Assembly: GCA_016933115.1 (NCBI GenBank)
Contig: JAFGBL010000124.1
Location: 1-50,838, forward strand
Direction of reading: 5' to 3'
From: Bacteroidales bacterium
GTDB lineage: Bacteria; Bacteroidota; Bacteroidia; Bacteroidales; JAADJA01
DNA: 50,838 bases
Position 1 is the first letter of the stretch. Each line of letters starts with the position of its first letter. Below, piece by piece: positions 24,518 through 33,735 of this stretch. The notes under the pieces are model-generated. The model ran no database searches. It saw nothing but the letters and a program-made list of their open reading frames with translations, and was not told the origin of the DNA. The position numbers and the translations under genes are program-made.

Positions 24518-25693
24518 ATGAAACTGTTCCTGTTTTTTTTCGCAACAATTTTGTTTTTTGAGTCCAGTTCACAGGATTCATTCTATAGCAACATTCAATT
24601 CGGAAATTTTAATATTGGATTTTGTGATACAATTATCTATAACGATGACTTGACTTATGACCAATTCGGTTACCAGGGCCCCTTGCCGATTTTTATTCAG
24701 GTTTGGCATCCTGTCATACTGAATAGCAGCGGCAGCTTTTTAACCTATGGTGACTTTAGAAAAAGAACGGTACCTGTCCAATTAATTTCAGCATATAATG
24801 AACTGAGTGCTCAAACGGATAGCAGTTTTATTGCATACAATATCAGGGAGGCATATCCGACTTATGAAGAGATCGACTATGGTACATACACATATCAGGA
24901 TGTTTTGAATGAAGTTAAAAAAATTCCAGGCAGGAGCCGTTATGCTGTGATTAACAACAAATCGGATTTTCCGATTATTATATACCACCATGGTGCTCAG
25001 GGCGTACAGGAAGAAAATTTTATCATGGCGGAATATTTCTCTTCCAGGGGATTTATTTTTGTTTCGGCAAATTATCATTTGCCATATGAAGGAATGGTTT
25101 ATGGCTTGTACGAAAGTATAAGCAACAACACGAGTTCCGAAAAAGCGGTGATCGAATTTGCCAAATCACTCACCTCAAACGAACATCTCTTTTACATAGG
25201 TCATAGTTGGGGCGCTCAGGCCGGTTGGTGCTTTTTGTACGAGGAGGGCAGGGCCGATGCATTTGTGTCGATGGAAACAACGATTGAGTTTAAAACCGGC
25301 ACCAATGAAATCAAGGATAAATGGCCTTTTGTTTTTGATGTTGTTCAAAGCCAGCAAAAAGCCTATTCATTGCCTGTATTGATGTTTGCCAATACACGCG
25401 ACGACAAACCATTTTGGTTTTTTGAAAATAGTGGAAGAAAGGAGATGATATTTGCCTCAGCCAGGGAAGATTTCGCACATGAAAGTTACACTTCCGTTTA
25501 TTTGATGCGATATTTTCTCAGAGACCGGTTTCCACAACCTGACACTGGGGTTATGAAAAGTCAGGTTGCACTTTACTTGGAACACTTAAAGTTAATCGAT
25601 TCATTTTTTGATTCGGTTATAAATGAAAAGCCTTTTATTGCTGAATCTTTCAAGGACTGTTTTTTCCTGAATACCAGCAATAAAACCGAATAA
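24518..25693 (+). CDS. Secreted alpha/beta hydrolase, PAF-acetylhydrolase-like
   Basis: The 391-aa protein has a signal peptide (MKLFLFFFATILFFESSSQ) and an alpha/beta hydrolase fold of the platelet-activating-factor acetylhydrolase/dienelactone hydrolase type. It shows PIIIYHHGAQGVQEENFIM (oxyanion segment), FIFVSANYHLPYEG, the nucleophile elbow LFYIGHSWGAQAGW (Ser in GHSWG), and a possible acid/His region in LPVLMFANTRDDKPFW and SAREDFAHESYTS. The long N-terminal region (PLPIFIQVWHPV) agrees with that family. Substrate is unknown, possibly a lipid or peptide ester. Confidence 0.78.
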   Translation: MKLFLFFFATILFFESSSQDSFYSNIQFGNFNIGFCDTIIYNDDLTYDQFGYQGPLPIFIQVWHPVILNSSGSFLTYGDFRKRTVPVQLISAYNELSAQTDSSFIAYNIREAYPTYEEIDYGTYTYQDVLNEVKKIPGRSRYAVINNKSDFPIIIYHHGAQGVQEENFIMAEYFSSRGFIFVSANYHLPYEGMVYGLYESISNNTSSEKAVIEFAKSLTSNEHLFYIGHSWGAQAGWCFLYEEGRADAFVSMETTIEFKTGTNEIKDKWPFVFDVVQSQQKAYSLPVLMFANTRDDKPFWFFENSGRKEMIFASAREDFAHESYTSVYLMRYFLRDRFPQPDTGVMKSQVALYLEHLKLIDSFFDSVINEKPFIAESFKDCFFLNTSNKTE

Positions 25694-25753
25694 ATCCCAT
25701 TTAAAAAAGTATTGAAGAGAAATTTAATTTACAAGAACTAAATAATAGTGGCC

Positions 25754-26164
25754 ATGCAAAAAACCAAATTCAATACAGTTGACGATTATCTAAGCTATTT
25801 CCCCGGTGAAATAAACGATAAGCTGCAAAGTATCCGAAAAGCCATAAAGGAAGTAGCTCCGGATGCTGAAGAGGTGATCAGTTACAACATGCCGGCATTT
25901 AAGCAAAACGGGATTATTTGCTGGTATGCTGCCCATAAAGAGCACATTGGATTTTACCCTGCAGCAAATGCAATTGTGGTTTTTAAAGATGAATTAAAAA
26001 ATTTTAAAACTTCCAAAGGAGCCGTTCAATTTCCTAATGAAACTCCGATTCCAATTGACCTGGTTCAAAATATTATCCGGTTCAGAATTCAGGAAAACCT
26101 CGAAAAGATAGCGGCAAAAAGAAAAAAAGTTAAATCAGTGAGACTGATATTTCAGAAACGATAG
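25754..26164 (+). CDS. DUF1801 family protein (YdhG/YdeI-like)
   Basis: The 136-aa cytoplasmic protein of the DUF1801 type has the core DDYLSYFPGEINDKLQSIRK, the conserved EEVISYNMPAFKQNGIICWY and HIGFYPAANAIVVFKDELKN, and a basic C-terminal tail (KIAAKRKKVKSVRLIFQKR). The family has a small alpha/beta fold of unknown function; some members are linked to iron or phosphate, and nothing here fixes a role. A GTG at 25748 would add two residues. It follows a hydrolase gene by 60 nt and may share its transcript. Confidence 0.88.
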   Translation: MQKTKFNTVDDYLSYFPGEINDKLQSIRKAIKEVAPDAEEVISYNMPAFKQNGIICWYAAHKEHIGFYPAANAIVVFKDELKNFKTSKGAVQFPNETPIPIDLVQNIIRFRIQENLEKIAAKRKKVKSVRLIFQKR

Positions 26165-26189
26165 TGAACTGAAATTACAAAGTCGAACT

Positions 26190-26252
26190 GATCCCGATAA
26201 CGCAGTGTATCGGGATCTCAGGGTCACATTCCCCGCTGCTTGCAGCGATTAA
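26190..26252. repeat. Intergenic hairpin repeat (GATCCCGATA / TATCGGGATC)
   Basis: A perfect 10-bp stem (26190-26199 with 26208-26217) encloses an 8-nt loop, and a second short hairpin CGCTGC TT GCAGCG follows at about 26236-26249. No T-tract follows the first stem, so it is more likely a repeat element than a terminator. I recall such GATCCCGATAACGC...GCAGCG segments from other Bacteroidota. Confidence 0.55.
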
Positions 26253-26352
26253 AATAATATACCATTTCTAATAAATATGATATGCTTTTTCTATTAAATG
26301 ATTCATGAGATAAGCCTATCTTTGAATATCAATTGGAAATGAAAATTTTAAA

Positions 26353-27045
26353 ATGGATCCAAATCAATCCCTTCACATTTACGAAGAAGTTTTTTTACTC
26401 GCCCTTCGTGATAAAGAAGGAACACTGTTTAATACGGTAAATTACCGTCATGCCCTTGCCGGTGCCATAATTGCTGAATTGATTTTGAAAGAAATTGCCG
26501 TTGTGGAAAACGTCCGAAAAAGTAATTACCTTAAACTTAAAAATTCCCGTCCAACCGGTGACGAAATCCTGGATGAATGTATCCAAAAAATAGCCGGAAC
26601 AAGTCGGCGGGCGCAGATCAAAACCTGGGTGCAACGATTTTCACAATTGCGCAGAATGAAGACCCGTGTGGCCCAACAACTCTGCCGGAAAAGAATCTTA
26701 AAGGAAGATGAAAACAATATCCTGTTTATTTTCAAACAAAAGATTTACCCGGAAGTTGATCCCAGGCCCGAAAAACGAATCCTTGACCGAATGGAGAAGA
26801 CCATTTTAGGCGGTACGGGTAACGTCGAATCTGAAACAATTATCCTTATCTCGATTTGTAATTCAACAGGATTATTGAATAAGTTATTCGACAGAAAAAG
26901 GTTGAAAGGAAGGAAAGGCCGGATAAAGCAATTACTTAACGGAGAATTGATCGGGAAGGCAACTAAAGAAGCCATTGAGGCCATTCAGGTAGCTGTGATG
27001 GTAGCCGTCATCATTCCGGCTGTCACAGCAAATGCCGCTCATTAA
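26353..27045 (+). CDS. GPP34 (Golgi phosphoprotein 3)-like protein
   Basis: The 230-aa protein of the GPP34 (PF05719) family has the N-terminal motif SLHIYEEVFLLALRDKEGT and AGAIIAELILKEIAVVEN, then the central basic segment with RILDRMEKTILGGTGNVES, and the C-terminal helices. The eukaryotic relative GOLPH3 binds phosphatidylinositol 4-phosphate and glycosyltransferases at the Golgi; the bacterial role is not known and no phosphoinositide is expected here. The product ends in a hydrophobic alanine-rich helix (AIQVAVMVAVIIPAV), which could be a membrane contact. The next gene starts 11 nt downstream, so the two form an operon. Confidence 0.85.
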   Translation: MDPNQSLHIYEEVFLLALRDKEGTLFNTVNYRHALAGAIIAELILKEIAVVENVRKSNYLKLKNSRPTGDEILDECIQKIAGTSRRAQIKTWVQRFSQLRRMKTRVAQQLCRKRILKEDENNILFIFKQKIYPEVDPRPEKRILDRMEKTILGGTGNVESETIILISICNSTGLLNKLFDRKRLKGRKGRIKQLLNGELIGKATKEAIEAIQVAVMVAVIIPAVTANAAH

Positions 27046-27056
27046 TTATTTGAAAG

Positions 27057-27971
27057 ATGAAAACCAAACTGTTATTTATTTGCTTCCTGGTTTTTAAATC
27101 AGGTATTTTCGCACAGCAAATTGCTGATACTTCCTACCGGCCCAAAATCATTCATCCTGCATATCAGCAAGGTGCAGGGCCCATTGTGTTTATTGATGAA
27201 GGCCACCACAATTTCCATACGAAGGAGGGACGTTACTGGACTTTCGCAAACCTGCTGGAAAGAGACGGTTACATTGTAAAACCGTTCATAAGTGAGTTTG
27301 ATAAAAAGAAATTGTCAGGTGGAAAGATTTTGGTTATATCCAATGCCCAAAATGAAATCAATCTTGAGCATTGGTACCTTCCGACCCCGTCGGCATTTAC
27401 GGATATAGAAATTGAAGAATTAAAAGATTGGGTCGGGGAAGGCGGAAGTTTATTTTTAATAGCTGACCACATGCCTTTTGCAGGAGCGGCAGAGCAGTTG
27501 GCATCCTCTTTTGGATTTGAATTTACCAATGGGTTTGTAGCCGATACAAATTCACCCGGACCGGCTTTTTTCAGCCTTGATAAAGGATCAGTTGTTCAAA
27601 GCACCATTACCCTGGGAAGGGATTCCACGGAAGAAGTCAGGAATGTTGTGAGTTTTACCGGCCAGGGATTCAATATTCCTGAAAAAGCCATACCTATCCT
27701 GCTTTTTAATGATCATTTTGTGAACCTTCTGCCGGATACAGCCTGGGTTTTTGATAGCAATACGAAGATTTACAACGCAAAAGGATTGTCGCAGGGCGCT
27801 TATTTAAAATTTGGTAAAGGGAGGGTAGTTGTATTTGGAGAAGCAGCCATGTTCTCTGCACAGCTGGCCGGCCCGAACCATGTGATGGTAGGAATGAACA
27901 GTGATTATGCATCGGAAAATTATCAACTCTTGTTGAATATCATCCACTGGCTGGATGGGAAACTGGATTGA
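27057..27971 (+). CDS. Secreted DUF4350 / glutamine-amidotransferase-like domain protein
   Basis: The 304-aa product has a signal peptide (MKTKLLFICFLVFKSGIFAQ) followed by a Rossmann/GATase-like fold: IVFIDEGHHNFHTKEGRYW (start of the DUF4350-type domain), GKILVISNAQNEINLEHWYL, LKDWVGEGGSLFLIADHMPF, and a C-terminal GRVVVFGEAAMFSAQLAGPN. The catalytic cysteine of true amidotransferases is absent, as is usual for this group, so it may bind rather than convert a ligand. It lies 11 nt after the GPP34 gene. Function unknown. Confidence 0.72.
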   Translation: MKTKLLFICFLVFKSGIFAQQIADTSYRPKIIHPAYQQGAGPIVFIDEGHHNFHTKEGRYWTFANLLERDGYIVKPFISEFDKKKLSGGKILVISNAQNEINLEHWYLPTPSAFTDIEIEELKDWVGEGGSLFLIADHMPFAGAAEQLASSFGFEFTNGFVADTNSPGPAFFSLDKGSVVQSTITLGRDSTEEVRNVVSFTGQGFNIPEKAIPILLFNDHFVNLLPDTAWVFDSNTKIYNAKGLSQGAYLKFGKGRVVVFGEAAMFSAQLAGPNHVMVGMNSDYASENYQLLLNIIHWLDGKLD

Positions 27972-28108
27972 TCCTATGGAATGTAAAAAATTCCGTAATG
28001 ATATGATTGCCTAACCCAAAATCAATCCATAGAATATTCATTTACTCATTTTGATTTTCCAATTAAAAAAATACGAATTTTGCTGCCGGATTATTAATCA
28101 TTTTCATT

Positions 28109-29794
28109 ATGGCTGACGACAATCAGATCATCTTCTCGATGTACAAGGTGAATAAGACTTTTCCCCCACACAGGCAGGTAATTAAGGATATTTCACTTTC
28201 ATTTTTTCTGGGAGCCAAAATCGGCATCATCGGGCTTAATGGTTCAGGGAAATCCACACTGCTGAAAATTATTGCTGGTATCGAAAAGGAATTCCAGGGA
28301 AATTTAGCCTTTTCCCCTGGCTATTCAGTCGGTTATCTTCCGCAGGAGCCCGTTCTCGACAAATCCAAAAAAGTGATCGAAATTGTACAGGAAGGGGTTC
28401 AGGTAACAGTAGATTTATTGAAAGAATATGAAGAGGTAAACCTGAAATTCGGCTTACCCGAATTTTATGAAGATGAAAAAAAGCTTCAAAAGCTGATGGA
28501 CCGACAGGCAGAATTGCAGGAGAAAATTGATGCCACCGACGCCTGGAATTTGGATCATAAGCTTGAGAGGGCGATGGATGCGCTACGCTGTCCGGAAGGG
28601 GAAACCCCGGTTGCTGTCCTGTCGGGCGGTGAGCTTCGCCGTGTCGCTCTTTGCAGATTATTGCTCCAGAAGCCCGATATTCTTTTGTTGGATGAGCCCA
28701 CCAACCACCTCGACGCCGAATCGGTAGAATGGCTTGAAGTACACCTGCAACAATACAAAGGAACGGTAATTTGCATCACTCATGACAGATATTTCCTCGA
28801 CAATGTAGCCGGCTGGATACTTGAACTCGACAGGGGAGAGGGCATTCCATGGAAAGGAAATTATACCGGATGGCTCGAGCAAAAACAAAAGCGGCTCGAA
28901 ATGGAAGAAAAAGGGAGTTCAAAAAGAAGAAAAACCCTGGAAAGAGAACTTGAATGGGTTCGCATGAGCCCAAAAGCACGTCACGCCAAATCGAAAGCCA
29001 GGTTGAGTGCCTATGAAAAATTGCTCAACGAAGATGTAAAGCAAAAAGAGGAAAGGCTGGAGATATTCATTCCCAACGGGCCCAGGTTGGGGAATAAAGT
29101 GATTGAATGCAGGAATGTTTCTAAGTCTTTTGAGGACAGGTTGCTATTCGAAAATCTCAATTTTAATCTGCCCCCTAATGGTATTGTCGGGGTGATAGGC
29201 CCGAACGGTGCAGGGAAAACAACGCTGTTCCGAATGATCATGGGAACAGAACAGGTGGATTCAGGCAGTTTTGAGGTAGGAAATACAGTGGTTATTGGTT
29301 ACGCCGACCAGGCTCATACCGATATCGACCCTGAAAAATCCGTTTACCAGGTTATTTCGGGAGGGACAGAAGAAATCATGGTTGGCGGCAGGTTGGTCAA
29401 TGCACGTGCTTATGTGGCCCGATTTAATTTTACCGGTGCAGATCAGGAAAAAAAATGCGGAGTACTTTCGGGTGGGGAACGAAACAGGCTACACCTGGCC
29501 CTAACTTTAAAATCGGGTGCAAATGTACTGTTGCTTGATGAGCCCACAAACGACATCGATGTGAACACCCTTCGTGCGCTGGAGGATGGACTGGAAAACT
29601 TCGCAGGATGTGCGGTTGTGATCTCACACGACAGGTGGTTTCTCGATCGTATTGCAACTCATATCCTGGCTTTCGAGGGAAATTCCCAGGTATATTATTT
29701 CGAAGGAAGTTATTCGGAATATGAAGAAAATAAGAAAAAACGGCTGGGTGATACTTCGCCTCACCGCATCAAGTATAAGAAATTGCAAGGATAA
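28109..29794 (+). CDS. ettA: Energy-dependent translational throttle protein EttA (ABC-F)
   Basis: The 561-aa cytoplasmic ABC-F ATPase has two nucleotide-binding domains. NBD1 carries Walker A GLNGSGKST, signature LSGGELRRVALC and Walker B LLLDEPTNHLDAESVEW. The EttA-type linker around residues 255-310 contains the P-site tRNA interaction motif (ELEWVRMSPKARHAKSKARL). NBD2 carries Walker A GPNGAGKTT, signature LSGGERNRLHLA and Walker B LLLDEPTNDIDVNTLRALED. EttA binds the ribosomal E site and gates initiation according to the ATP/ADP ratio. Length, linker and motif spacing match EttA rather than antibiotic-resistance ABC-F proteins. It appears monocistronic. Confidence 0.97.
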   Translation: MADDNQIIFSMYKVNKTFPPHRQVIKDISLSFFLGAKIGIIGLNGSGKSTLLKIIAGIEKEFQGNLAFSPGYSVGYLPQEPVLDKSKKVIEIVQEGVQVTVDLLKEYEEVNLKFGLPEFYEDEKKLQKLMDRQAELQEKIDATDAWNLDHKLERAMDALRCPEGETPVAVLSGGELRRVALCRLLLQKPDILLLDEPTNHLDAESVEWLEVHLQQYKGTVICITHDRYFLDNVAGWILELDRGEGIPWKGNYTGWLEQKQKRLEMEEKGSSKRRKTLERELEWVRMSPKARHAKSKARLSAYEKLLNEDVKQKEERLEIFIPNGPRLGNKVIECRNVSKSFEDRLLFENLNFNLPPNGIVGVIGPNGAGKTTLFRMIMGTEQVDSGSFEVGNTVVIGYADQAHTDIDPEKSVYQVISGGTEEIMVGGRLVNARAYVARFNFTGADQEKKCGVLSGGERNRLHLALTLKSGANVLLLDEPTNDIDVNTLRALEDGLENFAGCAVVISHDRWFLDRIATHILAFEGNSQVYYFEGSYSEYEENKKKRLGDTSPHRIKYKKLQG

Positions 29795-29873
29795 CATTTA
29801 CTGTTTATGTTGCAATAAAAAATAGGAAAAGCACATTTCAATTGAAATACGCCTTTCAGGCTAAATTTGGAGT

Positions 29874-30698
29874 TTATTGGACATATTTCGATAATTCCGG
29901 CACCGATCGGTAAATAAAGTCTCCATGCCATCCGGAAGAGTACATGTTCATTTTGTCAAAAAATTCTTTGCGTTTGCTTTCATCCGGCCAGTGTGCCTTG
30001 GCCAGTTCATCATTCTCCTTCAACGCATTTTCAACATCACACAGTGATTCAACAACAAATGCCTGAATTAAGTCCCGGCTATCGGAACCCCATGTATGCC
30101 TGGATGGGTAATATGCCTTAATATATTTGTTCTTGAAAATGACATTTTCATTGTATTCTTTCACCATCCCTGTTATCTCTTCTTCACTGCCGTTTTCAGG
30201 CCAGGCTGTGTGCATTTTTCTTACATAATAAACCATTGGTTCGGTTGATTTTTCCTGCATCATTTTTGCCCCCTCCAGGGTGGAATAGATTTCATCGGAA
30301 TGCATTCCGGTGTAAAATGCAGATTCCTTTTTGAAAAATGCTTTGCGATCCTTTTCATCAGGCCAGGCTGCCTTTTCAAGTTCTTCGGTTCTTGTGGCGG
30401 CTTTTTCAATGTTTTCCCATGAACTGTATCCCGATATCAATTTCACTTCTGTGTTGTCTTCAGTAAAATAGTGAACCAGCACAAGGAACGTCATGATGTA
30501 TTCATTCTTTTTGATGACATTGTCGACATACATTTTTTCTGTCTTTACCCAGTCATCCATCGACATGTCTTTCATTCCTACATTTCCATGAACGGTAGTT
30601 ACGGTCAAAAACTTAGGTCTTTCCTGAGAATAGGCAGTGGAAGTCAAAATAACTGCAAACAATAGAAATGCAGCGCAATTCTTTAAACAAACTTTCAT
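29874..30698 (-). CDS. Secreted protein with internally duplicated domain
   Basis: The 274-aa exported protein (signal peptide ending AYSQ, about residue 25) contains two copies of a ~100-residue unit. The best matching parts are ENIEKAATRTEELEKAAWPD and DVENALKENDELAKAHWPDE, each followed by a FF-rich segment (KAFFKKESAFYTGMHSDEIY and KEFFDKMNMYSSGWHGDFIY). The units begin after VHYFTEDN.TEVKLISGYSS and the corresponding DLIQAFVVESLC region. The pattern suggests a pseudo-dimer of a dimeric alpha/beta-barrel fold (inference). A TAATTTTG -7 element lies on the minus strand at 30737-30744. Function unknown. Confidence 0.72.
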   Translation of the reverse strand: MKVCLKNCAAFLLFAVILTSTAYSQERPKFLTVTTVHGNVGMKDMSMDDWVKTEKMYVDNVIKKNEYIMTFLVLVHYFTEDNTEVKLISGYSSWENIEKAATRTEELEKAAWPDEKDRKAFFKKESAFYTGMHSDEIYSTLEGAKMMQEKSTEPMVYYVRKMHTAWPENGSEEEITGMVKEYNENVIFKNKYIKAYYPSRHTWGSDSRDLIQAFVVESLCDVENALKENDELAKAHWPDESKRKEFFDKMNMYSSGWHGDFIYRSVPELSKYVQ

Positions 30699-30872
30699 AA
30701 TTGTTAATTTTAGTTGGTGAATTAATTAGTAAATAGCAAAATTACTCCAATCGAACCAATATATATAAGTTTTAACATATATTTAACATATTTATTCCTA
30801 ATAAGTTATGATCTTATTGGAGCTTAATGTTAAAGTAAGTGTGAAATCAAATTTGGATAACATTTCAATTGG

Positions 30873-30906
30873 CTTGGCCTTATGAAATGAAAAACAACTA
30901 TTTTTG
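30873..30906 (+). promoter_or_regulatory. Promoter of the His-rich/TonB operon
   Basis: TTG (30874-30876), a 22-nt spacer and TATTTTTG (30899-30906) fit the phylum's promoter form. About 55 nt of leader precede the ATG at 30965. Confidence 0.6.
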
Positions 30907-30964
30907 CAGATCATTTTGATTTCGAATTTTATATATCACGAAAATTAATTGATAGACCTTTTCA

Positions 30965-31276
30965 ATGCATAGGAAACAAAAAAATATCATTTCCTTATTC
31001 CTACTCATTGTATTGTTGCTTCCCACGGTTTTGAATATTTCGCATCACCACCATGGCGAAGGTGATTATCTATTAAAAAGTCAATGGAAAATTGATGTTA
31101 AATGCGAGATTCGTGATTATCAGGGGCTTTTCTTTAGCATCATTGGACCTGTTCTTCCAGATCAAAATATCGAATTTATTGCAACAATTCATGAGATCGC
31201 AACATTTCCATTTCTTTCAAATTATTTAGCTCAATCCGTTCTTCTGCGTGCCCCTCCAGCCGGACAAATCATTTAG
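30965..31276 (+). CDS. Small His-rich secreted protein upstream of a TonB receptor
   Basis: The 103-aa product has a hydrophobic signal/anchor (IISLFLLIVLLLPTVLNI) directly followed by ISHHHHGEGDYLL, a histidine cluster that could bind transition-metal ions. The rest (IDVKCEIRDYQGLFFSIIGP, IHEIATFPFLSNYLAQ, ending LLRAPPAGQII) is not recognised. It starts 40 nt before the TonB receptor gene and shares its promoter. Short proteins of this form upstream of metal-type TonB receptors are, as I recall, frequent in Bacteroidota, but no experimental function is known to me. Confidence 0.65.
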   Translation: MHRKQKNIISLFLLIVLLLPTVLNISHHHHGEGDYLLKSQWKIDVKCEIRDYQGLFFSIIGPVLPDQNIEFIATIHEIATFPFLSNYLAQSVLLRAPPAGQII

Positions 31277-31315
31277 AAGGTAGTTCACTGATTGTCCAAT
31301 ATTAAATTTTATTAA

Positions 31316-33547
31316 ATGAAAAGTATAGTCATTGTCTTGATTATTGGGCTATTGCCGTATGCGGTGTTTGCCCAAAATCAGGTTTCAGGTAAAATAACAG
31401 ATGAAACAGGTGCGCCTATGCCCGGCACCACCATCTTTATCCCCGAATCGAATAAGGGAACCGTTTCCGATATCAACGGTTTTTATGTACTTTCGGGTCT
31501 GAGCAACGGAAAATTGAAGATTCAGTATTCCTATCTCGGATACAATAACTTCATCGAAACCGTGGTCCTCAATAATTCTTCCGCGGAAGTTAATGTTCAA
31601 CTCCGGCCTACCCCTATCGAAACAGAAGAAATTGTAGTAACAGGTGGGTATAGTTCGAGCCAACATGAAAATGTAGTGAAAATTGATAAGCTGAAGCTCA
31701 ACCAAATCACTAACCGTACTACGCCCAATTTCATGGAATTGATTTCCACTGTTCCCGGAGTTGATATGATTTCAAAAGGCCCGGGCGTGTCGAAACCGGT
31801 CATCAGGGGTTTATCGATGAATGATATTTTGGTTCTCAGCAACGGGGTAAGATTTGAAAATTACCAGTATTCCGACCATCACCCCCTGGGAATTGATGAA
31901 TTCGGAATTGAAAATGTGGAAATCATCAAGGGTCCCGCTTCCCTTATTTACGGTTCGGATGCCATAGGTGGGGTGATCAATTTTATCAAGGAAAAACCGG
32001 CTCCTGTCGGCAGAATCATTGGCGATTATAATTTGCAGCTTTTCTCAAATACCGAAGGGATTAACAATAATCTGGGTATCCGCGGAACATCAAAGAAGTT
32101 TTTTGGTGGGTTCAGGGTCGGACAGAAAAGCCATGCCGATTATTTACAGGGCGGTGGAGAGGTCGTTCCGAATTCACGGTTCAATGAACTTTCATTCAAG
32201 GCAAATGGGGGTTATACCGGCAAACTGGGCACCTTTAAATTGTACTATGATTACAATGACCAAAAACTGGGATTGGTTGAAGATGAAGCGTTGGAATTGG
32301 TTACCGGAAGGGGGCGAAAGAACGAAGTGTTCTACCAGCAGTTTAAAAATCATCTGATCTCTTCTCAAAATAAGTTGTTCCTCGGGAATTCCAAGCTGGA
32401 GCTGAATGCATCGTATCAAAATACAACATTAACTCACTTTGCCGATATAGGTGAAGTTGAGATTGAAATGCAACTGGCCACCATCAACTATGAAGCAAAA
32501 TACTATTTCCCATCTTCCAAAAGTTCTGAGTATATCCTGGGTTTTCAGGGTATGAACCAGAAAAACACCAACATCAATGACCGGGAAACCATTTTATTGC
32601 CGGATGCCGATACCGATAATTATTCATTGTTTGGTTTGGTGAGTCATACGGTTTTTCAAAAGCTGAAAATCCAGGCAGGCTTGCGTTACGATTTCCGGAT
32701 AATCACTTCCGATACATACGGTGAAGCCGAGGATATCAATTATCACCTTGCTATTTCCAGGGATTACGGCAGCTTCAGCGGATCGGCCGGTGCAACCTAT
32801 TCATTTTTCGAAAAATGGCTCCTCAGGGCTAACTTTGCAGCAGCCTATCGTACGCCCAATCTGGCTGAATTGACATCGCACGGCAAACATGAAACCCGTT
32901 TTGAAGAAGGAAATCCCGACCTGGTGCCGCAAAATGCCTATGAGAGCGACCTCAGCACCCACTTTCATTCTGATAACATCACTTTTGATGTGGCCGGATA
33001 TTACAACATCATCAACCACTATATTTTCATTTCCCCGACAGATGAGTACACCGAGGATGGAGACAGGATTTACAGGTACCAGCAATCAAATGCATTGCTT
33101 TATGGCGGGGAAGCGGGGATCCATGTCCATCCGCAACCGGTTGAATGGCTGCACATAGAAGGAACTTATTCGAAAGTTGTCGGGGAGCAATCAGGAGGAG
33201 ATTACCTGCCTTTTGTTCCCGCCGATAAGCTGAATTTCGAGTTTCGGGCTGAACAGGAAAATCTCTCTTTTTTGAAAAAGCCATTTTTCCGTTTCGACTG
33301 GCTCCTTGCCCTAGACCAGGAAAAACCTGCACCTGATGAAGAGCGTACGGGCGGTTATGCCCTTTTTGATGTTGGTATCGGATTTCACTTGAAGGCGGCA
33401 AATCAGTTGCTGGCTTTCGGTTTTTCAGTGAATAATATTTTTGACCGGAAATATTTCGATCATCTTTCCACATTGAAAGAAGTCAATTATTTCGAACCGG
33501 GCCGTAATTTTACTTTTAACCTGAGGGTGCCTTTCGGAATAAAGTAA
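31316..33547 (+). CDS. TonB-dependent outer-membrane receptor
   Basis: The 743-aa receptor has a signal peptide (residues 1-19), a carboxypeptidase-regulatory-like domain (QVSGKITDETGAPMPGTTIF, about 20-105), a plug (about 120-225, with PVIRGLSMNDILVLSNG and EIIKGPASLIYGSDAIGGVI) and a 22-strand barrel ending in an aromatic-poor FGIK. It lacks SusC-type features, has no SusD partner, and is 743 aa, shorter than glycan receptors. A small His-rich protein precedes it in the operon, so metal or metallophore uptake is plausible; the barrel shows several His clusters (DHHPLG, HGKHET, HIHPQPVEW). The substrate is inferred, not proven. Confidence 0.9.
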   Translation: MKSIVIVLIIGLLPYAVFAQNQVSGKITDETGAPMPGTTIFIPESNKGTVSDINGFYVLSGLSNGKLKIQYSYLGYNNFIETVVLNNSSAEVNVQLRPTPIETEEIVVTGGYSSSQHENVVKIDKLKLNQITNRTTPNFMELISTVPGVDMISKGPGVSKPVIRGLSMNDILVLSNGVRFENYQYSDHHPLGIDEFGIENVEIIKGPASLIYGSDAIGGVINFIKEKPAPVGRIIGDYNLQLFSNTEGINNNLGIRGTSKKFFGGFRVGQKSHADYLQGGGEVVPNSRFNELSFKANGGYTGKLGTFKLYYDYNDQKLGLVEDEALELVTGRGRKNEVFYQQFKNHLISSQNKLFLGNSKLELNASYQNTTLTHFADIGEVEIEMQLATINYEAKYYFPSSKSSEYILGFQGMNQKNTNINDRETILLPDADTDNYSLFGLVSHTVFQKLKIQAGLRYDFRIITSDTYGEAEDINYHLAISRDYGSFSGSAGATYSFFEKWLLRANFAAAYRTPNLAELTSHGKHETRFEEGNPDLVPQNAYESDLSTHFHSDNITFDVAGYYNIINHYIFISPTDEYTEDGDRIYRYQQSNALLYGGEAGIHVHPQPVEWLHIEGTYSKVVGEQSGGDYLPFVPADKLNFEFRAEQENLSFLKKPFFRFDWLLALDQEKPAPDEERTGGYALFDVGIGFHLKAANQLLAFGFSVNNIFDRKYFDHLSTLKEVNYFEPGRNFTFNLRVPFGIK

Positions 33548-33686
33548 AATTGTTTGCCTTATAAAACGGTCGATTTCGTAGTGTTTTTCCAGCGGTTAAT
33601 CGTCAGCATGGAATTATTGTTGCTAAATTTTCGAAAATTCTTAATAAGTTCCTGCCTATAAAATGATCCGGCAGGCTCATTAGGGT

Positions 33687-33694
33687 TAATTTTG
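33687..33694 (+). promoter_or_regulatory. -7 element (TAATTTTG) upstream of carA
   Basis: Fits TAnnTTTG and lies 42 nt before the ATG at 33736. No matching -33 element is evident. Because it lies only 12 nt before the ATG at 33706, it favours the downstream start. Confidence 0.4.
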
Positions 33695-33735
33695 AACCCC
33701 AGTAAATGGTTTTGAATTTTCCCTATTTCGGATTC

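Noticed and set aside
26190..26217. Perfect 10-bp hairpin as a terminator for the DUF1801 gene
   Set aside because: It is followed by TCAGGGTCAC rather than a T-tract and resembles a repeat element instead.
28109..29794. ABC-F gene as an antibiotic-resistance determinant
   Set aside because: Length, linker and the tRNA-interaction motif fit housekeeping EttA.
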